Shown here: positions 33,439 to 41,022 of the stretch, one piece after another
Layout: each line of letters starts with the position of its first letter
Position numbering within the stretch: position 1 is the first letter of the stretch
DNA from: Candidatus Eremiobacterota bacterium
GTDB lineage: Bacteria > Vulcanimicrobiota > Vulcanimicrobiia > Vulcanimicrobiales > Vulcanimicrobiaceae
Direction of reading: 5' to 3'
DNA: 64,000 bases
Assembly: GCA_019235885.1 (NCBI GenBank)
Contig: JAFAKB010000011.1
Coordinates: 1 to 64,000, forward strand
Translations under genes and position numbers: made by a program
The notes under the pieces: model-generated
Database searches by the model: none
Told to the model about the DNA's origin: nothing
Seen by the model: the letters and a program-made list of their open reading frames with translations, nothing else

Positions 33439-35272
33439 GTCCCGATTTTCTCTTGCGCTCGCGCTTCTCATGTTCGGCACGGCAGTGCCGGCCTCTTCGC
33501 AAGCGGCCGGCCCGCGCGCGGAGTTCGCCGCGGAACACGCGGCCGTCGGCGGCGCCGCTTGGAACTCCGTGGGCGGAATTCTCACGAGCGGGACGCAGGT
33601 CAGCGGCGGCGCGCCCGCCTCGTTCCGCCAGGTGGTCGACCACCGCACCGGGTTCTCGCGCGAGACAGTCGACAGCGGTCCGCTCCACGACGTGAGCGGC
33701 TTCGACGGCACGACGTGGGATGCGCACAACGGCATCGTCTCGCAGGCCGATCTACCGGGCATCGTCGCGGACGGCGTAACGGGCGCGTACATGGCACGCG
33801 ACGGCTGGTGGAACGCGAACGATGCTGCGACGATGACGGCGCTCCCGTCGCAAACACTCGCCGGGCGATCGGTCGACGTCATCAGCGTCGTCCCGCGCGG
33901 CGGCAGCCCGGTCGACGTTTGGCTCGACCGCAGCTCGCACCTCATCGTGCGCACGGTCCAGCACACCGACAGCGGCGACGTCACCAGCGACTACCTCGAC
34001 TATCGCACGACGAACGGTGCTCGCGTTCCGTATCGCATCACGACCGTCGACCCGACGCAGGCGCACACCGACGTGACGGTCGCGTCCGCAACGCTGCTGC
34101 GCGCGGTCCCGAAGGCCGACCTGCAGCGCCCGGCGACCGATCCGCGCGGCTCCTTCAGCGGCGCGCCGCCGGCCGTCGTGCCGTTCCGCCTCGGATCGAT
34201 CGACACCGGGCACGTCGTCGTCGACGCGACGTTCGGCGGCAAGCCGGCGACGCTGATCTTCGATACGGGCGGAGCGAACTATCTCGTGCCGGACGCCGCT
34301 CGCCGGCTGGGCCTGGTGACCGGCGGCGGTGCGGACATCAGCGGCGTCGGTAATGCGAGCCAGGCGGTGTCGTTCGCGAACGTCGGCGCGATCGACGTGG
34401 GCTCCTCGCGCTTGCGCGATCAGACGGCGATCGTCGCACCGTTACCGTACTTCGTGCAACACGAGCGCGCCGGCGTCACCGCCGACGGGCTGATCGGATT
34501 TGAGACGCTCTCCGCCTTTCGCACCACGTTCGACTATGCAGCGCGCACGCTCACGCTCGCGCCGTTCGACAGCCCGCCGCCGACGGGCGGTACGACGGTG
34601 CATTTCGTGAGCGAGGGGGTGCACGCGTACGTTCCGGTCACGATCGACGGCGCGACGGGACTCTTCGGGCTCGACACGGGCGACTCCGGAGCGCTCACGG
34701 TGTTTCGGCGCTTCGCCCGCGCGCACGGGATCTTTTCCGGCCCCGGCGTGCCGTTCGTCGCGGCCGGCGGCGTCGGCGGCACGCTCGGGTTTTCACTTTA
34801 CCGCGGCACGTCGATGACGATCGGCCGGACGACGCTTCCGGCGCCGGTGGTCACGGTGACGGACGCCGCCGCCGGCGCGTTCGCATCGCGCTCGATCGAC
34901 GGTAACATCGGCGCCCGCATCCTTGAGCGGTTCAAAGTAACGTTCGATTTCCGCGCCAGAACAGTCACGTTCGTCCCGAACGACCGCGTCAACGAGCACT
35001 TCGAAGCGAACCGAACCGGCATGTCGCTGAACCAAACCGACCCGAATGCGTTCGTCGTCCTCTCCGTCGCGCCGAACTCACCCGCGTCGGATGTCGGTAT
35101 CCGCGCCGGGGACCGTATCGTCACGGTAGACGGCAGATCCGTGGCGGGCGAGCACCTCGGCGGCGGCGATCTCACTCCGATCGTCAAAAACCGAACCGCT
35201 GATTTGCCGTTGGTCATCCGCCGCGGCACCTCGGACATAAACGTCGTTCTAAAGCCGCGCGAGCTGGTGTAA
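33437..35272 (+). CDS. Exported two-lobed aspartyl protease with C-terminal PDZ domain
   Basis: A 611-residue exported protein. A signal peptide (MSRFSLALALLMFGTAVPASS) leads to a beta-rich N-terminal region. Two retropepsin-like lobes follow: ATLIFDTGGANYLV (about 270-283) and GLFGLDTGDSGALTV (about 412-426), each with a DTG catalytic motif. The C-terminal PDZ domain starts near FVVLSVAPNSPASDVGIRAGDRIV. Two DTG motifs in one chain allow a pseudo-dimeric active site. The AAGGAG 8 nt before the ATG at 33437 fixes the start well. It probably acts in the periplasm or on the surface; substrates are unknown. Confidence 0.85.
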   Translation: MSRFSLALALLMFGTAVPASSQAAGPRAEFAAEHAAVGGAAWNSVGGILTSGTQVSGGAPASFRQVVDHRTGFSRETVDSGPLHDVSGFDGTTWDAHNGIVSQADLPGIVADGVTGAYMARDGWWNANDAATMTALPSQTLAGRSVDVISVVPRGGSPVDVWLDRSSHLIVRTVQHTDSGDVTSDYLDYRTTNGARVPYRITTVDPTQAHTDVTVASATLLRAVPKADLQRPATDPRGSFSGAPPAVVPFRLGSIDTGHVVVDATFGGKPATLIFDTGGANYLVPDAARRLGLVTGGGADISGVGNASQAVSFANVGAIDVGSSRLRDQTAIVAPLPYFVQHERAGVTADGLIGFETLSAFRTTFDYAARTLTLAPFDSPPPTGGTTVHFVSEGVHAYVPVTIDGATGLFGLDTGDSGALTVFRRFARAHGIFSGPGVPFVAAGGVGGTLGFSLYRGTSMTIGRTTLPAPVVTVTDAAAGAFASRSIDGNIGARILERFKVTFDFRARTVTFVPNDRVNEHFEANRTGMSLNQTDPNAFVVLSVAPNSPASDVGIRAGDRIVTVDGRSVAGEHLGGGDLTPIVKNRTADLPLVIRRGTSDINVVLKPRELV

Positions 35273-35345
35273 CGGCGACGCTGTTAGACTCAACTTAGGT
35301 ATGGTCTACGCGCAAGCGCTCTGCTAGAATCATTCATGGCGAGAT

Positions 35346-35362
35346 GCGCGTCGAAGACGCGC
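35346..35362 (+). other. Tight hairpin after the protease gene
   Basis: GCGCGTC and GACGCGC form a perfect 7-bp stem around a 3-nt GAA loop, 73 bp after the protease stop. GCTCTTCACTAAC follows, which is only weakly T-rich. It could help end transcription before the accessory island. A TAGAAT hexamer at about 35324-35329 could be a -10 element, but no convincing -35 is visible. Confidence 0.35.
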
Positions 35363-35384
35363 GCTCTTCACTAACAACAAAGCG

Positions 35385-35414
35385 GCCCGATCGGTGCTCG
35401 AACACCGACCGGGC
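35385..35414 (+). promoter_or_regulatory. Leader hairpin upstream of the accessory HTH-like gene
   Basis: GCCCGATCGGTG pairs with CACCGACCGGGC (one mismatch) around a 6-nt CTCGAA loop. It lies 25 bp before the first island gene and is preceded by an A-rich stretch (AACAACAAAG). It could be a terminator of the region upstream or an attenuator-like or operator structure for the gene pair at 35440. No peptide leader is obvious. Confidence 0.4.
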
Positions 35415-35439
35415 CCGTCACGCGATGAGGTAACATCGA

Positions 35440-35712
35440 ATGACAAGCCCCATATTCGGCGCACGCACGCCGAACCCGCCCGCAACTTCCCCGGAGCCCG
35501 CGGCCAATCGCCGCATCGCGCGAGCCGCCTGGCTCATCGCCCGACTCGTGCGCAAAGAACCGACCCGCTACAACGACTTCGAAGAGCGCTTCGGCCGTCC
35601 CGGGCGTTCGTTCTGCTGCGAAGTCGCCGCCCTGCGCTCCGTCGGCATCTACCGCGCCAGGGAGCTGCTCAGCTCGCCGAACCCGAAGCGGAGTCGGAAG
35701 GGCGCACGATGA
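35440..35712 (+). CDS. Small protein with winged-helix-like segment, unknown
   Basis: A 90-residue protein. A Pro-rich N-terminus (about 1-22) is followed by RIARAAWLIARLVRKEPTRY and FEERFGRPGRSFCCEVAALR, a helix pattern like the N-terminal DNA-binding part of DeoR/WYL-type regulators. A GAGG lies 9 nt before the ATG. Its TGA overlaps the ATG of the next gene (ATGA), so the pair is co-translated. It opens the accessory island. A regulator of DNA binding is a guess. Confidence 0.5.
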   Translation: MTSPIFGARTPNPPATSPEPAANRRIARAAWLIARLVRKEPTRYNDFEERFGRPGRSFCCEVAALRSVGIYRARELLSSPNPKRSRKGAR

Positions 35713-36032
35713 TAAAGAACGTCGTGCCCTTCAAGACCCCCGACACGTTCGCCCGCGCCGGCATCAATTGGACAAGAGCCGCCAAAACCGAACACGAGCG
35801 CGCAGTTCGCGAGGCCTTCCTCACCCACCAAACCTCATGCGGCATGAGCGGCCTCGTGACTCTGCTTCTGCTGGCCGTCGTCTCCCGCCGCCAAGGCTCC
35901 GTTGCTGAAGATCTCCAAGGCGCCGCAGACTTCGCCGAAATCATCCTGGCCATGCAGTTGCGCAAACACCAAGATGACACGCTTGCCGCGGCACAGTCTT
36001 ACGTCAAAACTAATGGACCGCTCTGGTCGTAG
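35709..36032 (+). CDS. Small unknown protein, partner of the HTH-like gene
   Basis: A 107-residue protein starting MIKNVVPFKTPDTFARAG. It has a charged helical N-terminal half, a hydrophobic stretch (SGLVTLLLLAVVS, about 48-60) that may be a membrane or buried helix, and a helical C-terminus (DFAEIILAMQLRKHQDDTLA). The ATGA junction with the preceding gene implies translational coupling. No family is recognised. The sequence is visibly lower in GC than the chromosome backbone. Confidence 0.5.
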   Translation: MIKNVVPFKTPDTFARAGINWTRAAKTEHERAVREAFLTHQTSCGMSGLVTLLLLAVVSRRQGSVAEDLQGAADFAEIILAMQLRKHQDDTLAAAQSYVKTNGPLWS

Positions 36033-36103
36033 CAGGCAACAAGATTCCGTTGTACCGCAATCGATTTTTCCGAGTGGCATGATCGAATTGCAGTGCTGTC
36101 ATC

Positions 36104-36436
36104 CTATTCGGCGCCTGCAAAGCCAGGCGGTAAATTAGTAAATTTCACGTCAATACCCGCCTCCTGCATAATCGCCCTATTGTCCCGAATCGCAGAGACA
36201 ACTTCCCGTAAACACTGGTTCTCCACGGCCGTAAGTTCAACGCCAAAGCGATCAGCTTCGAGCAGCGCATGGGCAAGATCGTTCATGTCGGGAACCAGCG
36301 CGGACAGCTTTTCAAACGCCTTCCGTTCGTACGAGCCTTCCGGATAAGTGTTCACCATGTGCGCGTGAAGTTCAGGCGCGTGGACTACGTACAACAAGAG
36401 AAGGTCTACCATCGGTGGGAAGTTTTCGCTATTCAT
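36104..36436 (-). CDS. Small helical protein, unknown
   Basis: A 110-residue, mostly helical acidic protein: NFPPMVDLLLLYVVHAPELH, then AFEKLSALVPDMNDLAHALL and ECLREVV-like helices (NQCLREVVSAIRDNRAIM). It contains no membrane segment long enough to span. An AGGTTC lies just before the ATG at 36436. It is convergent with the gene pair to its left, about 70 bp apart. I do not recognise it. Codon use is less GC-rich than in the flanking chromosome. Confidence 0.5.
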   Translation of the reverse strand: MNSENFPPMVDLLLLYVVHAPELHAHMVNTYPEGSYERKAFEKLSALVPDMNDLAHALLEADRFGVELTAVENQCLREVVSAIRDNRAIMQEAGIDVKFTNLPPGFAGAE

Positions 36437-36479
36437 GAACCTAATATATCATTAAAGCGACAGAATTGCTGCGAACAAG

Positions 36480-36796
36480 CTAGCGGAGTCGCTCCTTTGT
36501 GTCAGCGATGCGACGTAAGAGGTGAAGGAGCATAGCGGCAATGAGTCCCCGAAACCGAAGACCCTCAGCGCGGTGCGTTTCGGGCTCTTCGACTTCTATC
36601 GTCAACCGTGCATAAAGCTCTCTGAAGCCTGGACCGGGCGCGTACCATTTAGTTCGAGCAGGTCCAAAACGCCGCGTTCCAACCAAAGGTGACCGCGCAA
36701 GACAGCATACAAGTCAACGCCATCGGTTAGTTGCGTCAACTTCGCAGCGACGAGGGAGAACCAGTCGACCTGTTGCCCCATATCCCAGTTCGCCAC
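36480..36796 (-). pseudogene. Island gene apparently split by a frameshift
   Basis: The first part starts at a GTG at 36796 with GGAG 4 nt before it and reads VANWDMGQQVDWFSLVAAKL then LWLERGVLDLLEL. It then runs into a short tail with a stop at 36602. A second frame, open to 36480, continues protein-like sequence: PGFRELYARLTIEVEEPETH and IAAMLLHLLRRIADTKERL. Joined at about 36650, they make one helical protein of about 105 residues. Either a frameshift mutation has split the gene or two short genes overlap. No family is recognised. Confidence 0.4.
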
Positions 36797-36797
36797 G

Positions 36798-37064
36798 TCA
36801 CTCCTTCGATCCAAACAGCGAGAATTTCACAGTGGAAGAAACTTCGGGACGCCGGCGCAGTTCCTTGGTCAAGTCCTGAATGGCTTCCACCAACTTCGCG
36901 GTATCCTGGCGCTGGTCGTCAATTTGTTTCATTTGCAGCATCGGCATTACCATAGTCAGTCGAATGCCGATAATGACGAGCACCGAAATAAAGAGTGCCG
37001 CATAAGGAATCCATCTGTCGACGTCGCTTTTTGTGACTAGGCCGTAAACACCAATTCCTATCAT
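36798..37064 (-). CDS. Small two-helix membrane protein, unknown
   Basis: An 88-residue protein with two adjacent membrane segments (MIGIGVYGLVTKS, and about 19-40 IPYAALFISVLVIIGIRLTM). A charged, probably coiled-coil stretch follows (QIDDQRQDTAKLVEAIQDLT) and the end is KFSLFGSKE. Its TGA lies within the ribosome binding region of the next island gene, so they are probably one transcript. It resembles small accessory-region membrane proteins of unknown role. No family call is possible. Confidence 0.55.
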   Translation of the reverse strand: MIGIGVYGLVTKSDVDRWIPYAALFISVLVIIGIRLTMVMPMLQMKQIDDQRQDTAKLVEAIQDLTKELRRRPEVSSTVKFSLFGSKE

Positions 37065-37093
37065 GAAAGAAGCTACGCTGCTGGCAAGCAGAG

Positions 37094-37198
37094 TTAGAGT
37101 TTCGTCTTGCCGTTGGCGTAGAGCGCCGCAATTTCCAACAGCGGTTTGTCTTCAACGTCCTTTCGTTGCAGGCCGAAGAGAAACGTTCTCATACCCAT
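37094..37198 (-). CDS. Possible 34-residue peptide gene
   Basis: An ATG at 37198 opens a 34-codon frame (MGMRTFLFGLQRKDVEDKPL and onwards, ending ANGKTKL) that stops at 37094, 30 bp before the start of the next membrane-protein gene on the same strand. The sequence looks protein-like rather than random: a short helix then IAALYANG. There is no ribosome binding site, and TAGAAT lies about 11 nt upstream, which could make it leaderless. The rest of 37065-37550 shows no gene I can support. Confidence 0.3.
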   Translation of the reverse strand: MGMRTFLFGLQRKDVEDKPLLEIAALYANGKTKL

Positions 37199-37550
37199 AG
37201 TACAATTCTATCACAGCAACCGAAGCGCCATGGCTCGACCGCCCTAAACATAACGTACGGGGCCCCACTAAGCCTGGAGGCGACCGAGGCCGATTTGATC
37301 GCGGGAGAGGCAGACTTGCGTGCTGATGTATGGCTGCGATAATGCTTCTAGTCAGCAAGCACCGCGCCAACAACGAATACTCCGCCAGCGCCTTTGTCGG
37401 TGAGCCTGGTCACTTCAGTATAGGACGAACCAACACACCCGGCCCGCTAGGCGAATATCGGTGGCTCCCAAACAGAGCGTTGAATGTTAGATCCTCGCCA
37501 GCAAGATGACGGGATCACGCGCACAGCCTCGCATCCCTGAAAGACTGAAC

Positions 37551-38225
37551 CTAGCCCATTAATCTGCGCGCCCGTCTCTCTGCCGAGCGCGCCTGTTCCT
37601 CAAGAAGGGTTGAGATTTCATGTAGCGGCCTTAGTCTGACTTGTTGCGTTCCGAAGTCGTGCGGAGGATGTGCCATCCCGTTTGCACTCACACGCCAGTA
37701 AAAGATAAAGTCTCCCGATTTTGGTCCAAAGAATGCTACCTGCGCTACTGGCGCTTCGTCGGTGACCGAAAGGCGACGTTCAATCTGCGCACTAAGGGTT
37801 CTCATGCGATTATCAGTGTGACTTCTGAACACCGACGCTTCGAGGAGCGGCAAGTTGCTATCCGGCCTACCCCCGAGTTCCGGTGGGCACGGAATGCAGA
37901 AACTCGGTAAGCCTATCGTGAGGCTGAACTTCTCTACGTCTTGTCCTTTGACGTTCCGTACCGCAACGATCGCCGCATACTTTGCATAGTCCACGTTCTT
38001 GAGGAAACTCGCCTCCAGGTCGTTATAGCGAGCAACATCTTCGACGGAAAAGAACGATTGCCCAAGATGCGCTACGCCGCCTATGTCGTATCCGTCTATG
38101 CGCGCCTCAAGCCGTTCGTGCATCTGCCGAACCCAACGGTCAACGTACGGACGAACGACGCCACCGACGACGAGGGCGACTATTCCAGTACCTGTTATCG
38201 CGGCCGTGATCGAGCTTCCGTCCAA
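37551..38225 (-). CDS. N-terminally anchored membrane protein, unknown
   Basis: A 224-residue protein with a single N-terminal membrane helix (about 6-25, ITAAITGTGIVALVVGGVV) and a soluble domain with alternating strands and helices. A central EASFLKNVDYAKYAAIVAV segment is followed by a loop with two Cys (FCIPCPPEL) and a charged C-terminal helix (ISTLLEEQARSAERRARRLM). Its organisation mirrors the gene upstream (a membrane helix, a charged helix, then a beta-rich domain ending in a YWR-type strand), so the two may be distant paralogues. The family is not recognised. Confidence 0.6.
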   Translation of the reverse strand: MDGSSITAAITGTGIVALVVGGVVRPYVDRWVRQMHERLEARIDGYDIGGVAHLGQSFFSVEDVARYNDLEASFLKNVDYAKYAAIVAVRNVKGQDVEKFSLTIGLPSFCIPCPPELGGRPDSNLPLLEASVFRSHTDNRMRTLSAQIERRLSVTDEAPVAQVAFFGPKSGDFIFYWRVSANGMAHPPHDFGTQQVRLRPLHEISTLLEEQARSAERRARRLMG

Positions 38226-38288
38226 CGCACCGTTCCTCCTTTTGTCCTATTGTCCTCCGCCGCAAACAAATTGCCCACGAACGCCCGG

Positions 38289-38948
38289 CTATGCGCGCCC
38301 TGGCTGCTCACGGTAGCCCATCTTAACGAGCAGTTTCCCGAAGCCTCCGGTGATCGGATGCCGGCCGAAGTCGTCAACGTTGCGCCAGTAGAGGTAATGA
38401 TTCCCGGGCTGGAAGTTCAACCGGACCTCGCCTTCGACCGCCTGCGGAACGTCGCTAGGCCAGACGCGTTCGAGCGGCGGAAACGTGAAGAAGATACATT
38501 CCATTTCGTCGATCGTGAAGCGCGCGTCGGACGGGTTGACGTTGTTGAGGAGCATGAGCGGCACGTACAGCTCAATGTACGCGTTCGTTGAAGTCCGTTC
38601 GCCGCGATTAATGATGTAGAAAAACAGCCGAACAGGGCTTCCACTGCGCTCACGCAGAACATCGATGGTACAATGATCCTCGCCCCGACTGAAGCAGAGC
38701 GCAAGTTTCGGGCGCCGGCTCAGATCGCCCATCTGAACTTGAACCAGCCTTGATTGTTCCTCCGCGTATTCCCGAACCTTCTTGGAGTTCTCAAGGTCAT
38801 CGCGCACAAGGCCAATCTCTGTACGCTGAAGCCCGATCTGCTTCAAAATGGCAATGAGCTAAGCAAGCGCGATCAATGCCGCCGCTAGGGCGGCGAGGGT
38901 GCCGATGATGACCCAGGGATCTGTGGTAGTCGTATCACCTAACAGCAT
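38289..38948 (-). pseudogene. Membrane-anchored island gene interrupted by an amber codon
   Basis: An ATG at 38948 starts MLLGDTTTTDPWVIIGTLAA, a membrane anchor. An in-frame TAG at 38859-38861 (codon 30) then interrupts it, and the same frame continues LIAILKQIGLQRTEIGLVRD for about 190 more residues to 38289. The downstream part includes a charged helix and a beta-rich domain with HYLYWRNVDDFGRHP. Without the stop the whole would be a 219-residue protein like its neighbour. A TTG at 38846 could restart translation, but that product would lack its anchor. Confidence 0.6.
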
Positions 38949-38991
38949 TGTTCTTTCGTTCGGCCTTCGTGAGCTGGGCTTCGAGGTTGCT

Positions 38992-39356
38992 TCAGCGCGT
39001 GGTCATCACATCGTCGCCTTCGGCAAGCCAAAACGGATCGCAGTTCAGCGCCCATGCCATCCGTAAGCCGATCGGAAACGCGTGTTCAACGAGCGTCGTT
39101 GTGTCGCCCCGCACGACGACGGGCGGGCGTGAGTAGTGCATCTTTGCGGGGCGTGTCCCGACACATACGTCGAATTCTGTCCACATGTTTGCGTTGTAGC
39201 ACCAGCGCCTCCAGGGCAGGATGAGGGTCCGCCCCGGCACCACTTGCCTTTCCTATAATTTCCCGGAAAACATCGACTCGAGGATGTAAAGCTACCCGGC
39301 TCGTCCGGGTGAGCGCGAATCCGCTGTTCGACTTCGCTTTGAAACTTTGCATTCAT
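38992..39356 (-). pseudogene. Possible decayed gene, three frames with coding-like pieces
   Basis: Three overlapping minus-strand frames each hold a protein-like stretch: MNAKFQSEVEQRIRAHPDEP (from 39356), VDVFREIIGKASGAGADPHP in a second frame, and LRMAWALNCDPFWLAEGDDV in the third (ending 38992). The last piece resembles the end of an XRE-type helix-turn-helix protein. Two frameshifts would be needed to join them, so this may be a degraded regulator gene. The signal is weak. I see nothing else in the stretch 38949-39574 except a 6-bp hairpin at 39551-39566. Confidence 0.25.
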
Positions 39357-39550
39357 ACCTTCATCGCTGTGTCAGTCGATATTTAGGCCATTATCCGGAG
39401 CGTGCAGATCCAATAGCCCTTGCCTGACCGGAGTTTCGAAATGTTCCATTAGTACAGCCTATAACGCCGACTCATTTTCATGTCAAGACGGAGCAGAAGG
39501 CGCTGCTAAGCGTACGCTACGCTCCATCGCCTTAGACTCGCTATCGCCGT

Positions 39551-39566
39551 GTCGTCTAGCGACGAC
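39551..39566. other. Small hairpin downstream of the dehydratase gene
   Basis: GTCGTC and GACGAC form a perfect 6-bp stem around TAGC, just before the stop of the PLP dehydratase at 39575. On the minus strand the sequence after it is not T-rich, so terminator activity is doubtful. It marks the boundary between the low-GC island and the chromosome backbone. Confidence 0.25.
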
Positions 39567-39574
39567 ATCGCGAT

Positions 39575-40552
39575 TTAGGGGTTGCTGAGCGAGGCGGCGA
39601 AGGTCGCTGGGTCCACGTTGCCGCCGCTCAGCACGATGCCGGTGCGCATGCCGGCCGTGTTCACCCGCTTGTGCAGCAACGCTGCGAGGGCGCTGGCTCC
39701 GCTCGGTTCGATCACCAGCTTCAACCGCTCGAAAGCGAAGCGCATTGCGGCGCGGATTTCATCATCCGTCACTGTTACTACGGCCGCGCCAAGGGCGCGA
39801 ACGATAGGCCACGTCAGTTCGCCAGGCGCTTGGGTTTGCTGGCCGTCGGCGATTGTTTTTGGGACTGGGATCGACACGATGCGGTTTTCGCGCCAGGAGC
39901 GGAGCCAATCGTCGCCGGCTTCGGGTTCGACGCCGTAGATGCGGATGCCGGGGGAGAGTGCCGTTGCGGCGAGGCAGCTGCCGGCGAGGAGGCCGCCGCC
40001 GCCGAGGGGGACCAGGAGGACGTCGAGAGGGCCGGTGTCTTCGATCAGTTCCATCACCGCGGTGCCTTGGCCGGCGATGATGTTCGCGTCGTCGTACGGG
40101 GGGATCAAGGTTGCGCCGGTATCGGCGGCGAGCTTTGCGGCGATCTCCGCGCGGTTCATGCGCTCGCGGTCGTAGGTGACGATCTCCGCGCCGTAGCCGC
40201 GCGTCGCGGCGGCTTTGGCGGCGGGCGCGTCGGTGGGCATGACGATCGTCGCCGGGACACCGAGCAGCTTCGCCGCCAGGGCGACGCCTTGGGCATGATT
40301 GCCGCTTGAGAATGCCACCACGCCGCGGCGCTTTTGCTCGGGGTCGAGCTGCGCGATCGCGTTGTAGGCGCCGCGGAACTTGAAGGCGCCGATGCGCTGC
40401 AGGTTCTCTGCTTTCAGGAAGACGCGCACGCCGGTGCGAGCGTCGAGCGTCGAGGACGTCACGACCGGTGTGCGGTGCGCGACGCCGCGGAGGCGCTCGG
40501 CCGCCGCCTGCACGTCGGCGAACGTCGCGGCGAAGCCGGGAGACTCGATCAC
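39575..40552 (-). CDS. PLP-dependent threonine/serine ammonia-lyase (or serine racemase-like)
   Basis: A 325-residue fold-type II PLP enzyme. Lys58 in GAFKFRGAYNAI is the Schiff-base lysine; FSSGNHAQGVALAA is the substrate loop, and VPLGGGGLLAG is the glycine loop that binds phosphate. KTIADGQQTQAPGELTW is a segment shared with serine racemases and hydroxyaspartate dehydratases. There is no C-terminal ACT regulatory domain, so it is the catabolic or short type. Its ATG overlaps the TGA of the membrane protein gene upstream. Confidence 0.9.
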   Translation of the reverse strand: MIESPGFAATFADVQAAAERLRGVAHRTPVVTSSTLDARTGVRVFLKAENLQRIGAFKFRGAYNAIAQLDPEQKRRGVVAFSSGNHAQGVALAAKLLGVPATIVMPTDAPAAKAAATRGYGAEIVTYDRERMNRAEIAAKLAADTGATLIPPYDDANIIAGQGTAVMELIEDTGPLDVLLVPLGGGGLLAGSCLAATALSPGIRIYGVEPEAGDDWLRSWRENRIVSIPVPKTIADGQQTQAPGELTWPIVRALGAAVVTVTDDEIRAAMRFAFERLKLVIEPSGASALAALLHKRVNTAGMRTGIVLSGGNVDPATFAASLSNP

Positions 40553-41022
40553 TTCGTCTTTACGGGCGGGTCGAAGTTGAACAGAAATACCTTGTCGGTC
40601 GGGTCGAACGTGAAGTGTTCGTGCACGCTTCCATTTTGGAACACCACGTCGAAATCGTGTGTGCGCGGAGGCGCATCGCTCGGCGTCGTCTCCCGAACGT
40701 GCTCGATCTTTCCGAGCGGCGCGATCACGTCGACAGCGTGTCCGAATCTACCACGGGTTTGATTGACAACGGTTTCGGGATTCTCAAACTTCACGACCGC
40801 GTTGTAGTCGTTATTCTGAATGTCCTGGGTGAACTCGTGCGCGATGTGCTCGTACTTGTTCTCGTGGCCGGAGCACGCGCGGACCAGCAGCACCAGAGCG
40901 ATCACGAACACCGCCAGGCCGATGATCTGGTTCCGGCGCGCGGTGCCGTCCGGCGTCGTCACCGCGCGCGCTCCGCCGGACGGCGGCGGGGTGACGTTCT
41001 TGATCGGCGGGCCGGGGTTCAT
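40549..41022 (-). CDS. Single-pass membrane protein, unknown
   Basis: A 157-residue protein with a Pro-rich, probably cytoplasmic N-terminus, one membrane helix (about 33-47, IIGLAVFVIALVLLV) and a soluble domain outside it. The domain begins HENKYEHIAHEFTQDIQNND and ends FNFDPPVKTK, with a layout like small DUF4878- or NTF2-like domains. Its ATG overlaps the prfC TGA, and its own TGA overlaps the dehydratase ATG. Three unrelated proteins are thus translationally coupled. Function unknown. Confidence 0.7.
   Translation of the reverse strand: MNPGPPIKNVTPPPSGGARAVTTPDGTARRNQIIGLAVFVIALVLLVRACSGHENKYEHIAHEFTQDIQNNDYNAVVKFENPETVVNQTRGRFGHAVDVIAPLGKIEHVRETTPSDAPPRTHDFDVVFQNGSVHEHFTFDPTDKVFLFNFDPPVKTK

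Noticed and set aside
36650-36651. Programmed ribosomal frameshifting at the split island gene
   Set aside because: No slippery heptamer or downstream pseudoknot is apparent near the crossover, so mutation or two short genes is simpler.
37152-37373. 73-codon minus-strand frame in the island gap
   Set aside because: The sequence is Arg/Ser/Pro-rich without secondary-structure pattern, lacks a ribosome binding site and overlaps the better small frame at 37094-37198.
38859-38861. Amber codon reassignment in this organism
   Set aside because: TAG is used as an ordinary stop in other well-defined genes, such as the MNIO partner (53056) and the lipoprotein (45218), so general reassignment is unlikely.
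38948-39136. 62-codon plus-strand frame at the island edge
   Set aside because: It lies opposite coding-like pieces on the minus strand and has serine-rich, patternless composition.
39357-39574. tRNA or attachment site at the island boundary
   Set aside because: No cloverleaf, T-loop GTTCRA motif or direct repeat shared with the left boundary (35273-35439) could be found by eye.
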